DNA of 64,000 nucleotides from Syntrophus gentianae (GTDB lineage Bacteria; Desulfobacterota; Syntrophia; Syntrophales; Syntrophaceae): NCBI RefSeq assembly GCF_900109885.1, contig NZ_FOBS01000001.1, positions 1 to 64,000 of the forward strand, read 5' to 3'. Shown piece by piece: positions 1 to 7,842 of this stretch (position 1 is its first letter; each line of letters starts with the position of its first letter). The notes under the pieces were generated by a model. It saw only the letters and a program-made list of their open reading frames with translations, ran no database searches and was not told where the DNA came from. The position numbers and the translations under genes were made by a program.

Positions 1-458
1 ACAACTTTATCGGTCCCTTCGTCCGGATTCTCGACGATGACATCTCCCGTGTCGTTGATGACATAGGTGTCGTTGCCAGTCCCGCCTTCCATGTAGTTGT
101 TACCCCACACACCATCCATGTAGTCTTCACCGGCACCGCCATACATAGTGTTGTTGCCTGCATCGCCCACCATGTTGTCATTGCCATCGCCGCCATTCAA
201 TAAGTCATCGCCAACACCGCCCTGTATGCCGTCGTCGCCATCGCCACCATTCAAGGTGTCGTCGCCATCGTCGCCATACAGGGTGTCGTTTCCCGCCCCG
301 CCATCCAGGATGTCATTGCCATCGCCGCCTCGTAAACTATCACGTCCGGCATATCCGTAAAGTTGGTCGTCGCCACCCATTCCTTTGATAAGGTCCCTTT
401 CACTAGTTCCGTAGATCGTGTTTGGTAAATCGTCTCCTATGAATGTATAGTCCCACAT
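1..458 (-). CDS. RTX-type calcium-binding repeat protein, N-terminal part (cut by window edge)
   Basis: The minus strand from an ATG at 458 encodes about 150 residues with no stop before the window edge, so the C-terminus lies outside. From about residue 20 it is a series of nonapeptide repeats of the form GGxGxDxLx (for example GGDGNDILD and GGAGNDTLY), the calcium-binding parallel beta-roll of hemolysin-type proteins. The start is supported by AAAGAGGAG a few bases upstream. There is no N-terminal signal peptide. RTX proteins are normally exported by a type I system through a C-terminal signal, which is not visible here, and no type I exporter genes are in the window. The repeats begin almost at the N-terminus, so any enzymatic domain would have to follow them. 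The repeat type is clear; the function is not. Confidence 0.85.
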   Translation of the reverse strand, partial: MWDYTFIGDDLPNTIYGTSERDLIKGMGGDDQLYGYAGRDSLRGGDGNDILDGGAGNDTLYGDDGDDTLNGGDGDDGIQGGVGDDLLNGGDGNDNMVGDAGNNTMYGGAGEDYMDGVWGNNYMEGGTGNDTYVINDTGDVIVENPDEGTDKV

Positions 459-666
459 TTTATTTCTCCTCTTTAAAAAATTTAACCATACGTCTGTAAT
501 GCCTGTATGTCAAAGGGAAATAGACGGTAAGAAGGGTAAACTGAACCGAAATTCGCGACATTATAAATGTAAAATAGTAGGTATGGATATCGGGGGAGAA
601 TCGGGTGCATTGGTGGCTGAAGTGGTTAAAAAATCGAAGCTCATCATAATAACGGTTCTTGGGGGT

Positions 667-1239
667 ATGATGAAATGTTTTAAATGTGAAGGGGAAATGG
701 AAGTTCTTCGCGATCTTCCTTATCACTATACAGAATCCGGATTGAATAATGTGTACCTTCATGGTGTTGTGCAGTATCGTTGCCTGTCGTGCGGAGAAAT
801 GTGGTCAGAAATACCGAAAATAAAGGCGCTTCATCTTTTTATTGCAAGGACAATAATCTGCAAGCAAGCGGCTTTAGTCGGTGATGAAGTCCGTTTTCTC
901 AGAAAAGAGCTTGCCATGAAAGGAAAAGAAATGGCAGAGGCGTTAGTGATAGAACCCGAAACGTTTTCGCGTTGGGAAAACGGGAAGCAGGCCGTAGCCC
1001 CATATCACGATCGTCAATTGCGTCTTATTTATATTCTCAACGCATCTGAGAAAGAAGGGAGAATACTTCATCATAATATCCGCAAAATGCTGAGCAAGAT
1101 GGCCACACTACCACCATCTTCCACGAAAATCGATATTGCACCGCAAGAATGGATGCTCGAAGCAAGCGAGCCAGCTTTCAGCGATAGTTGTTTAAAATGG
1201 AATAAAAGAAATTATTCTTCAAAGGATCATGTCTCCTGA
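667..1239 (+). CDS. MqsA/YgiT-type zinc-finger and HTH protein, orphan antitoxin-like regulator
   Basis: About 190 residues. The N-terminus carries a CFKC...CLSC pair of CxxC motifs, the YgiT-type zinc-binding domain. The middle (roughly residues 80-140) is a helix-turn-helix with the ETFSRWENGK pattern of Xre/HTH_3 proteins. This domain order is that of MqsA antitoxins, which neutralise MqsR-like toxins and autoregulate. The reading frame is open upstream to 499, but that part has no zinc-finger similarity and ATGATG at 667-672 directly precedes the finger behind a G-rich stretch, so I start at 667. No MqsR-like toxin gene is adjacent: upstream is the divergent RTX gene and downstream an intrinsic terminator. 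It is more likely a stand-alone regulator or an orphaned antitoxin. The tail after about residue 150 is not recognised. Confidence 0.75.
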   Translation: MMKCFKCEGEMEVLRDLPYHYTESGLNNVYLHGVVQYRCLSCGEMWSEIPKIKALHLFIARTIICKQAALVGDEVRFLRKELAMKGKEMAEALVIEPETFSRWENGKQAVAPYHDRQLRLIYILNASEKEGRILHHNIRKMLSKMATLPPSSTKIDIAPQEWMLEASEPAFSDSCLKWNKRNYSSKDHVS

Positions 1240-1259
1240 GGCAGATTTCTCTAATAAAT

Positions 1260-1300
1260 AAGGCTGGACAGGTGAAATTTTTGTCCGGCTTTTTTGTTTT
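1260..1300 (+). terminator. Intrinsic terminator after the MqsA-like gene
   Basis: The arm at 1261-1270 pairs with 1282-1291, including two G-U pairs, across an 11-base loop, followed at once by a run of T broken by one G. It lies about 20 bases after the stop codon. Confidence 0.75.
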
Positions 1301-1588
1301 CAGGAGGTGTGAAAAAATATTTCTTCGGTAGCAACTTTGAGATTTGGGGGTAAGAGCGAATAATGCTATTTATCTACAATTACAATATGATTACTTAATT
1401 ATTGAATCCCCTCCCCACCGATAATTTGTTTGGTTTGATTGAGAGACGGTGTCGAACAATATGATAAGCGCAGTACAGTCAGTGAATAGACACAAGTAAT
1501 TATATTGTGTGGTATGATTATAATCAAAAATCGGGAAAATCGAACTTTATAATCTAATTGCTCTGCAAAGCAACCGGAGGAAAGACGG

Positions 1589-2341
1589 ATGGGGTCCGAT
1601 CCAGATGCAAAAGGCGGCAAGTCTCACCGGACAGAAATCATTGTTGCGTTAATCACACTGGCAGGTGTGCTCGGAGGTGCCTTGCTTGCAAACTGGGACA
1701 AGGTCTTTCCTCCGACCAAGCCTGAGCCGGCTCCTATTGCGGGGCCTGCGGCCATATCACCGTCATCTCCTTCAGTGCCTCAACAACCGGCCGAACCGAC
1801 CAGATCGGATCAGGAACAAAATACTTCTCATAAAGCGATTGATAAAAAGCAGAAACCAGAGACGCGGATTCCTTGGTATCAGATTTCGACACCTACGCAT
1901 AAAGGCACAATCCACACTGGCTGCAATCCGTTCAATGATAGATCGGATGTGTACACGAAAGAACCTATCTCCAGAATCGAGGTATACCACGGAAGGTATA
2001 TTTACGGCATATGTATCAGTTATGGGACCGTCCGTGGGGGAAACCACGGCCTTACCCAAGAGGGGAAATATGGCATCCATATGAACTATTGGGAAATCCA
2101 GAACGACGAGAAAATCACACGTGTCGAGGGAAATATCGAGGGGAACTACCTTAGCGGACTTAAGTTCTTCACAGACAGGGGTAGAGAGTCACCTAAGTTC
2201 GGCCAAGGTCATGGGACGTCTTTTAAGGAAGAAGCCCCTGCCAACGGATCATTGAGGACCATCAGCGGATGGGCGAATCTGGATCGAAATAAGGGTAACA
2301 GGGCCATCTGCGGCATGACCTTCCATTTTGGCAAACCCTGA
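1589..2341 (+). CDS. Membrane-anchored protein with a C-terminal jacalin-type lectin domain
   Basis: 250 residues, with GGAGG upstream of ATG 1589. Residues about 17-35 form one hydrophobic segment (IIVALITLAGVLGGALLANW) after a charged N-terminus, so the protein is probably a signal-anchored inner-membrane or exported protein. Residues about 40-95 are a Pro/Ser/Gln/Lys linker. Residues about 105-250 look like a jacalin-related beta-prism lectin: the ISRIEVYHG strand, an IYGICISYG strand, the IxRVEG element, GLKFFTDRGR and the closing GWANLD...GMTFHF strands. Jacalin lectins bind mannose or galactose-type glycans; the ligand cannot be told from the sequence. It precedes a CNF-like effector candidate on the same strand with a gap of about 165 bases, so the two may be co-expressed. 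This is an unusual architecture for a bacterium. Confidence 0.75.
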   Translation: MGSDPDAKGGKSHRTEIIVALITLAGVLGGALLANWDKVFPPTKPEPAPIAGPAAISPSSPSVPQQPAEPTRSDQEQNTSHKAIDKKQKPETRIPWYQISTPTHKGTIHTGCNPFNDRSDVYTKEPISRIEVYHGRYIYGICISYGTVRGGNHGLTQEGKYGIHMNYWEIQNDEKITRVEGNIEGNYLSGLKFFTDRGRESPKFGQGHGTSFKEEAPANGSLRTISGWANLDRNKGNRAICGMTFHFGKP

Positions 2342-2506
2342 GACGAACTTACTATGACATCAATACCGTCGAATGATGTACGCCGGGAAACAGCATTGAG
2401 ACAATGCACAGATCAGGTATCCCCCCAGGCTGGTGGCGGAAGCTCTTCTAATGACAATTTCAAATTAAAATAATACCATTAAAGCCGAAACGAGACAGGA
2501 GGCACT

Positions 2507-3880
2507 ATGGCACCAAAAACAGCGGCAGCTAGGGAAGCTGAGATACAACAGACCCTCAATCAGATCGATCCCCCTGGCAACGCATGGAATTCTGTGCATG
2601 CCTATCTAACTTCACCCGGGGTAGCCGCCAATCTCCACGAGATCCTCCATCTGGGAAAATGGGGAGGAAAAGACAAGGTTGCACGTAATTGCATCCGGGC
2701 TGCCATGCTGCTGGTCTGGGCCAATGGCGGCTCCGAAGATGACGCCCACGCGATCAAGAAGTTACTGGGCGCCAAAAACGCTGCCTTTGCGGAAGACGCC
2801 CTCCGGAAACTATGGGAGAGTATTCGTCAGCGGGTACCATTGGCCCCGGCAGTTAATCGTATGGCCCAGCTGACAGGGAATACCCTGCAATTCATGAGTA
2901 ATCATACGATATACGCTTCTGGAGCCATGGTCGCGGCTGGTGCTGGAGACGAGTTCAAATTGTTTCAACAAACGGCACCGGTTCCCATAGAAACATGGGC
3001 ATCTGCTGCCAATTGTCCTGATATAGGCGTCAAGTCGATGAGGTTGAGTCAAGCCACGTTGATTGCACCGGGCATTCAACTTGAAGTTGTACCTCCCCCT
3101 GCCCCGCCTATGGGGAGCAATTTCCACTACCTCCCGTGGGGTTCTCTAATTGTGACAAAATACGATATTCCTGCGGTCCCCCCGCATGCAGCACCACCGG
3201 CTGGGAATCCTGGCTTGTTTTTCACAGCAGCTCTGGGAGGATGCTCTGTTTTCATCTACGGTACGAAACGTAATCCGTCCATCTATCATCTGGGGGCAGA
3301 TCCCATTGAAACGGCACTGGGGTATGCGCGCGGCCAACACGCATGGCCGGCCCATGTGACCGATCGCACAAAAAAGGCGGCGGCAGACATGCTGTCGCAA
3401 TACAAACCTGCTGCTGAGGACCGAAAAATCGGGTACCATCAGGCTGTTGTGAGATTCTGGAGAGAACTCTGCCGTGACATTCGTTATCAGGAAGGTTGCG
3501 ACGGGTATGCGAGATGGGAAGTGAACAAACTGGACTATAGCCATGGTGAGGCCATTGTAGAAAAGATTCGAAATATGAAAACCAAATTGAAAACCCTGAT
3601 AATGCGCCATCAGCAAAACTGGGAAAATTTCGAGGTTTATTGCCAGGGCAAAGGGTCCGTTTTCGGCATCCGTGACGCGCAAGGAAACTGGTCCTTCTAT
3701 CTCCAGGAGAATTTTTGTTTCGCATACCCCAATCCTCACAATCCAGCCCAAAAGATATACACAACCGTGCCTATCGGGCTGAAAAGAATATTCCCCGATT
3801 CCCAGGATCTCTCCAGAGGCGTTACGTGGCCGAACCTGAATCAGGTACCCGACGCTCAGGCGTTTGTTGTGGCGCCATAG
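2507..3880 (+). CDS. Effector-like protein with a CNF/BLF1-type Cys-His deamidase signature
   Basis: 457 residues, GACAGGAGG just before the ATG. There is no signal peptide or membrane segment. The N-terminal about 130 residues are helical and not recognised. The centre (about 200-275) holds FFTAALGGCSVFIYG followed by NPSIYHLGAD. Cys246 and His261 lie 15 residues apart behind a GGC motif, the same spacing as the catalytic Cys866/His881 of E. coli CNF1, which deamidates a Rho-GTPase glutamine; BLF1 and CheD share the Cys-His fold with slightly different spacings. The C-terminal about 150 residues are again mainly helical and unassigned. The motif and its spacing are seen; catalytic function is inferred and the true fold may differ. 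It follows the jacalin-lectin gene. Such toxins are delivered by many routes, including Photorhabdus PVC injection particles, and a contractile injection cluster lies 42 kb away. Confidence 0.55.
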   Translation: MAPKTAAAREAEIQQTLNQIDPPGNAWNSVHAYLTSPGVAANLHEILHLGKWGGKDKVARNCIRAAMLLVWANGGSEDDAHAIKKLLGAKNAAFAEDALRKLWESIRQRVPLAPAVNRMAQLTGNTLQFMSNHTIYASGAMVAAGAGDEFKLFQQTAPVPIETWASAANCPDIGVKSMRLSQATLIAPGIQLEVVPPPAPPMGSNFHYLPWGSLIVTKYDIPAVPPHAAPPAGNPGLFFTAALGGCSVFIYGTKRNPSIYHLGADPIETALGYARGQHAWPAHVTDRTKKAAADMLSQYKPAAEDRKIGYHQAVVRFWRELCRDIRYQEGCDGYARWEVNKLDYSHGEAIVEKIRNMKTKLKTLIMRHQQNWENFEVYCQGKGSVFGIRDAQGNWSFYLQENFCFAYPNPHNPAQKIYTTVPIGLKRIFPDSQDLSRGVTWPNLNQVPDAQAFVVAP

Positions 3881-3975
3881 TTAAGTGCGGTTGGGGCCGG
3901 ACCAGAATTTCTCCAGCATGAGTCTGTGTAAGTATTTCGAAGCCGAATTCGGGAGATTTTCCCAAATATGGCGTA

Positions 3976-4006
3976 TTATTGTTCCAGTGGATAAACATAT
4001 GAATTA
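3976..4006. repeat. Left terminal inverted repeat of the IS630 element
   Basis: Pairs with 5044-5074. The core GTGGATAAACATATGAATTA matches the other end in 16 of 20 positions. Confidence 0.75.
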
Positions 4007-5028
4007 GGCTGCATAAGCGATCAAGGGACGTTTGAAGTAAACGCGAGCATGATTTGGCCACTTCTGCAAAGTTTTTAAAAATGAACGTGTCTTTTCGGTC
4101 AAATCCTTTTGCGAACATGCGGGAATACCGGAATGAACTTTTTGCTTCAGATTGGCGTTGAGATACTCAGTTCTGGAGAGTGTGACGGCAGGAAGAACAA
4201 TTCAATCTGCTCCTTTCGCTCTGAGATCCATGCTTTGACAATTTTGCTATGATGCACTCGGTGATTGTCTAAAATGAGAAAGACTTTACGGCTGGAATCT
4301 TTGATCAGTCGTGACAGAAACTGGATAAAAACCTTTGCGGTCATGGTTTCTTGATATAGCATGAATCGGACTTTCCCTTGGTTTGTGATGGCTGATACCA
4401 TATTGATACTGGATTTCTTTGCATTCAGACGGATTATCGGCGTCTTACCCCTTGGGGCGAAGCCTTTGGCGTTATAGGCATCACTCTGGATTCCACTTTC
4501 GTCACCCCAGTGGATTTCAGCGCCTTCCCGTTTGGACCGGATGGCGATTTCGGGATAGGTCGATTCAAGCCAATGCTGCACTGATTTGGGGTTCTGTTCA
4601 GAAGCCCGTTTAAGCGGCTTCTGAGGTGTGAAACCCCAACGCTTTAAGTAGTCCGTTATGGTGCGCAGTGGCAATTCGATGCCATATGTTTTTTTGATCT
4701 CTAAGCGGACGGCATCCCTGGTCCACAAAGCAAACGAGAATTTCAATTGATCCGGGGTCTTATCTACCAGGAGTTTTTTGACAGCTTTCTCCTGTTCCGC
4801 CGTCAAATTTCGATGTTCACCGAATTTTCGCCCTCACAGTTTTGGCTTGATTGAATCTATGCCGTTCTTCAGATAAAGTTGCCAAATTGTACTGGCTCTG
4901 TTCTTGCTGATGCCGACCGTTTCGGCAGCCATCTGATTACTCATTCCTTTCTTGCGAAGGCGGATGTACTGTTTTCGAAGTTCATACTGTGTTGCCGGGT
5001 TATGGTGGCGGGCATCTATCTTTTCCAT
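4004..5028 (-). pseudogene. IS630-family transposase, inactivated by a stop codon and a small deletion
   Basis: Read from 5028 downward the frame encodes an N-terminal HTH domain (MSNQMAAETVGISKNRAS) up to KPKL, then an in-frame TGA at 4834-4836. The same frame continues with GRKFGEHRNLTAEQEKAV and the DDE catalytic domain: HWGDESG (first Asp), LILDNHRVHH (second Asp) and SHSPEL. IS630 transposases normally continue SPELNPDEYLN; here the frame breaks right after SPEL, and EYLNANLKQ resumes in a shifted frame down to a stop at 4004-4006. About 8-11 bases carrying the third acidic residue region are missing. Total length corresponds to the usual about 340 residues. Both lesions should abolish activity unless the TGA is suppressed. 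Confidence 0.85.
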
Positions 5029-5043
5029 GCCTCAGCATATAAA

Positions 5044-5074
5044 TAATTTACATATTTATTCACCGGATCAATAA
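5044..5074. repeat. Right terminal inverted repeat of the IS630 element
   Basis: Reverse complement of the left repeat at 3976-4006 with about six differences. It ends about 20 bases before the start of the next gene, so it may contribute to that gene's promoter region. Confidence 0.75.
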
Positions 5075-5092
5075 CAATAAGGGAGGGTTCGA

Positions 5093-5362
5093 ATGAGCTA
5101 TAAATCACTATTTTCAATTGAAGTGGATGAAGGGGGACTTAAGGTTATACCTTCGGAAGAACTTAAATCTATGTCAGTACCTAAACAAATGGCTACAATT
5201 GAAAGCAACTTAAAAATGTATGAAGCTAAGTTGCAAGAAATAACCGATAATCCGGAGAGCAGCGAAAAAACAGAATCTGATAAATGTGAAGTCGAACTCG
5301 TGATTTTGGTTCTGAAAAATTTCTTAAAGCAGTTCCGTGAAGCAAATTGGGAGATTGCTTAA
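5093..5362 (+). CDS. Small acidic protein, first copy of a tandem paralogous pair
   Basis: 89 residues, GGGAGGG upstream of the ATG. Not recognised by family. It starts with SLFSIEVDEGGLKVIPSEEL and continues as a probable helical hairpin with a central Lys/Glu stretch. It is clearly homologous to the next gene (5562-5867): the SLFxIE, IIPSEE, the helix with SNLKMYEAKLQEI versus EQLASYEAELKNI, and the C-terminal VELVILVLKNFLKQ versus IEFRILILQNFLQR correspond. The spacer after it also has a homologous copy after the second gene. The coiled, charged character would suit a partner-binding protein, but no function can be assigned. Confidence 0.7.
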   Translation: MSYKSLFSIEVDEGGLKVIPSEELKSMSVPKQMATIESNLKMYEAKLQEITDNPESSEKTESDKCEVELVILVLKNFLKQFREANWEIA

Positions 5363-5371
5363 TCATCATAG

Positions 5372-5455
5372 GGGATAAGTCCGGCATCATGAACCAGGCT
5401 GAAAACGGACACCACACCCGCTTCCCCTGATTTGACCATGAGGGTGCTTGTAGAG
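5372..5455 (+). repeat. Conserved spacer, copy 1
   Basis: The sequence after the first small gene (GGATAAGTCCGGCATCA ... CGCTTCCC ... CCATGAGGGTGCTTGTAGAG) resembles that after the second small gene at 5875-5962. It suggests duplication of a gene-plus-spacer unit. The segment has no long reading frame. Confidence 0.6.
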
Positions 5456-5561
5456 CGTGTTCCGCCTCAGTCGGGAATGGACCACATTTGCCCCGTTCGT
5501 TTTAACATACAAAGGCTTCTCATGAAGTCTGATGCGGGATACGTTTTTTGGAGGCTGTATT

Positions 5562-5867
5562 ATGAGTTCAAACTCATTGTTTCAAATTGAAATTGTAGAA
5601 GAAAAGGGAATTATCGAAATTATCCCGTCGGAAGAATTCGCATCGATGACGCGATATGAACAGATTCTCGCAGTTGAGGAACAATTGGCGTCATATGAAG
5701 CTGAACTGAAAAATATCAATCATCCAGTTGGAAGTAATATCATAAACGAAGCAAAATCATGTCAACATGAGGATGCGGATAAAGGCAGGATTGAATTCAG
5801 AATCCTGATCCTGCAAAACTTTTTACAACGTCTTATAGACATGAACCAGGACGGAAATACCGAATGA
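5562..5867 (+). CDS. Small acidic protein, second copy of the tandem pair
   Basis: 101 residues from ATG 5562, which has GGAGG 8 bases upstream; the frame opens earlier at 5532, but that start has no ribosome binding site and no counterpart in the paralogue. It aligns along its whole length with the 89-residue protein at 5093-5362, with an extra stretch of about a dozen residues (around NHPVGSNIINEAKSC) in the middle. No known domain was recognised. Copy divergence (roughly 40 percent identity by eye) shows that the duplication is old or the copies evolve fast. Confidence 0.7.
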   Translation: MSSNSLFQIEIVEEKGIIEIIPSEEFASMTRYEQILAVEEQLASYEAELKNINHPVGSNIINEAKSCQHEDADKGRIEFRILILQNFLQRLIDMNQDGNTE

Positions 5868-5874
5868 AGGAAAT

Positions 5875-5962
5875 AAGGATAAGGTCCGGCGTCACAAGCT
5901 GGGCTGAACACTGGTACTGCACTCGCTTCCCTATTTATTCAACCATGAAGATTCTTCTGGAG
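5875..5962 (+). repeat. Conserved spacer, copy 2
   Basis: Second copy of the spacer described at 5372-5455, with the elements GGATAAGGTCCGGCGTCA, CTCGCTTCCC and CAACCATGAAGATTCTTCTGGAG. It ends at the ribosome binding site of the next gene. Confidence 0.6.
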
Positions 5963-5969
5963 GGCAGGC

Positions 5970-6206
5970 ATGGGATCTCCTGACTTTATAATTCCTGAGA
6001 ACTTATTGCAGCATTGGGGAATGCCTGATTTTGAACTCTTAGACTGCATAAAAAAGGGTTGGTTGCAGATTACAGACCTGGCATCCCCCTTAATCCTTTC
6101 GCTCAATAAAATAAGGGTTTTAGAGGCAATAAATCATGATAATCCCGATTGTACGGCATTGCATTATCCTGTATTGATATACCAATTGATCAAAGTTGGG
6201 GAGTGA
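5970..6206 (+). CDS. Small hypothetical protein, 78 residues
   Basis: ATG with GGAGGG about 8 bases upstream. The protein begins MGSPDFIIPENLLQHWGMPD and has a short-helix composition; no domain is recognised. Its stop codon is separated by only two bases from the next start, so it is probably translationally coupled to the 125-residue protein that follows. The sequence looks like a small DNA- or protein-binding module (FELLDCIKKGWLQ), but that is only an impression. Confidence 0.55.
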   Translation: MGSPDFIIPENLLQHWGMPDFELLDCIKKGWLQITDLASPLILSLNKIRVLEAINHDNPDCTALHYPVLIYQLIKVGE

Positions 6207-6208
6207 AA

Positions 6209-6586
6209 ATGATGGAAGAATCTGAATTCGATTACTATTACCAATATTGGATAGAGATGCAGAGAAAACCCCTTGCAGTCGGTCAAAAGATTGTTTCCGG
6301 GATTTTGAACGGTACCGGTGAAAAATTTGGAATTATTTTCCGGATCAAAGGCGAACAAAGACCGGAAAGCATTACGGTCTTACATTTTTTCGATGAAAAT
6401 CGGAAGGTGAGCGAAGATTTGCGAATAGGCGGCAGCGCCTTCTTTGATGTCGTTTGGCAGGATGGAACCATAACATCGAGGATACCGGAACGGGATCTCC
6501 GCATTCACACAGAGGTTATGCTTATTCCTGAAATTGCAGATGAGGAGGAAATTGAACAGGCATTGAAATGCGGGTTCCCCGAATGA
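6209..6586 (+). CDS. Hypothetical protein, 125 residues, PilZ-like in pattern
   Basis: Starts at ATGATG 6209 behind GGGGAG, which overlaps the stop of the upstream gene. The first 25 residues are acidic and aromatic (EESEFDYYYQYWIE). The remainder alternates beta-strand-like segments ending in a hydrophobic/acidic helix. The pattern GSAFFDVVWQDGTITSRIPERDL resembles a small beta-barrel, but no family is recognised with confidence. It probably forms a short operon with 5970-6206. Confidence 0.6.
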   Translation: MMEESEFDYYYQYWIEMQRKPLAVGQKIVSGILNGTGEKFGIIFRIKGEQRPESITVLHFFDENRKVSEDLRIGGSAFFDVVWQDGTITSRIPERDLRIHTEVMLIPEIADEEEIEQALKCGFPE

Positions 6587-6670
6587 TGCCGAAAACTTCT
6601 TCCTTGTTTTTTAATTCAGCTCGCAAATACTTCATGACACGCCATAATCGTTGTCACAAAATAATGAAAG

Positions 6671-6694
6671 AGGCAGAGCCATTTGACTCTGCCT
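6671..6694 (-). terminator. Hairpin after the GDSL esterase gene
   Basis: AGGCAGAG (6671-6678) pairs with CTCTGCCT (6687-6694) over an 8-base loop. On the minus strand it is followed by CTTTCATTAT, a modest T-rich tail. It lies about 30 bases after the stop of the minus-strand esterase gene. Confidence 0.5.
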
Positions 6695-6721
6695 TCCCCT
6701 TCCACAGTAAGGAAAAATCGG

Positions 6722-7651
6722 TCAGCGAGACAACCGTCGCCGCAAGACCGCCAGGCAGCCAAATCCCGAACAGAAGATGATGATCGTTGAGGGCAACGGG
6801 ACGACCGTTGCCGCGAAGCCTCTGCCCAAGATTTCATGAGTAGCCGTTGTCGGATGGAAATCATCAAAGAAGAGGTATGTGCTCGGATCGCCACATACTG
6901 TTGAGCCATCGAAACAGGCATCTGTTACGTTTGTGAATCCATAGGCGACAGGATTGTCCACCACGGATCGCAGCAGCGCGGCTGTATCGTAATAAAGCAC
7001 ATCCGAGGGGAGCATGGCCTCAAGTCCCGCATTGAAAGCGTTTGTGATCGCGGTGCCCAGGGCGGCGAATTCCGGCGACACGGAGTTGAAATAAGGGGTA
7101 AGGCCGAGATCCGGCATCCCCGGTGCGAGAATCGTTTTTACGCCCATCCCTTGCAGGTCCTCGATGATCGCCAGCTCATTTGCCAAAGCCCGCGAGACGA
7201 TCGCAGAATAATCAGAACCATCCAGGGGCGAGGGCGCCAGGATGTCGTTCGGCCCTCCCCAGACGACGAAAAGCCCCCCGGACGCATAAGGGCTGAGCAA
7301 TCCTTTTGTTGCGTTATACACCGTCGTCATGCCCGGCAGGTTATAGGCACCAAGCTCTGTGACGTTTCCGCTGTCCGCGTAGTTGCCGACTCCCGTCGTC
7401 GCACCGATCCATGCGAAATCGATCAAGGGCGACCCGAGCGATGCGGCAAGGTATTCCACCGCAACCGGACCGTCTGACCGGCGACCTTCGTAATAGGGGA
7501 ATCCGGGTTGACCGGTCGCATTGAAAAAATTGCCGTTGTCGGACAGACTATCGCCGTAAACAACGACAGAGCTGAAAGGTTTGGCATATACAACCGTTGT
7601 CATCAAACAGAATATGGCAAGTAGAGCGACCAAAAAACGTTTTTTGTCCAT
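6722..7651 (-). CDS. GDSL/SGNH-family esterase with PEP-CTERM sorting tail
   Basis: 309 residues from the ATG at 7651, which has GGAGG at good spacing; an upstream in-frame start at 7678 lacks one. Residues 1-23 are a Sec signal peptide ending around VVYAKP. VVVYGDSLSDNGNFF is the GDSL block with the catalytic Ser, VVWGGPNDI holds the Gly/Asn blocks, and FFDDFHPTTATH gives the C-terminal Asp and His, so the SGNH set is complete. The C-terminus (VPLPSTIIIFCSGFGCLAVLRRRLSR, in part) is a PEP-CTERM-type signal: a VPLP motif, a hydrophobic helix and an Arg cluster. Such proteins are processed by exosortase and usually delivered to the surface. It is likely a secreted lipase or esterase; the substrate is unknown. 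Confidence 0.85.
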   Translation of the reverse strand: MDKKRFLVALLAIFCLMTTVVYAKPFSSVVVYGDSLSDNGNFFNATGQPGFPYYEGRRSDGPVAVEYLAASLGSPLIDFAWIGATTGVGNYADSGNVTELGAYNLPGMTTVYNATKGLLSPYASGGLFVVWGGPNDILAPSPLDGSDYSAIVSRALANELAIIEDLQGMGVKTILAPGMPDLGLTPYFNSVSPEFAALGTAITNAFNAGLEAMLPSDVLYYDTAALLRSVVDNPVAYGFTNVTDACFDGSTVCGDPSTYLFFDDFHPTTATHEILGRGFAATVVPLPSTIIIFCSGFGCLAVLRRRLSR

Positions 7652-7842
7652 GGTGTGTCCTCCTTTCAAACAAATCATTTTCCCTGGGTCTTTTGGTTAC
7701 AATGGCTTAAGGCTTTTTCCGACAAGTTATTTTACGACTGGGCCCCTGTTTCTGCAAAAGAAATAATTGAGTTGCCTGACAAAGGTGCAGTCAGCTATAA
7801 AGGGGTCCAATCATACAGACAACCTTCATAAAGAGGTCGCAC

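Larger units (their letters stand above)
3976..5074 (-). mobile_element. IS630-family element, decayed, with terminal inverted repeats
   Basis: Near-matching inverted repeats of 31 bases lie at 3976-4006 and 5044-5074 (about 25 of 31 positions agree), bracketing a single transposase reading frame on the minus strand. The 1.1 kb size fits IS630. The transposase stop codon lies inside the left repeat. A TA dinucleotide directly flanks the left end (3974-3975); an exact target-site duplication on the right is not obvious, so the outer boundary there may be a few bases off. Confidence 0.8.

Noticed and set aside
148-360. Plus-strand Pro/Ser-rich frame in the first 400 bases
   Set aside because: Antisense of the RTX nonapeptide repeats; the repeat periodicity makes it look regular.
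1-460. CRISPR array suggested by the regular short repeats
   Set aside because: The 27-base periodicity is that of nonapeptide codons, the repeats vary as coding DNA does, and there are no unique spacers or cas genes.
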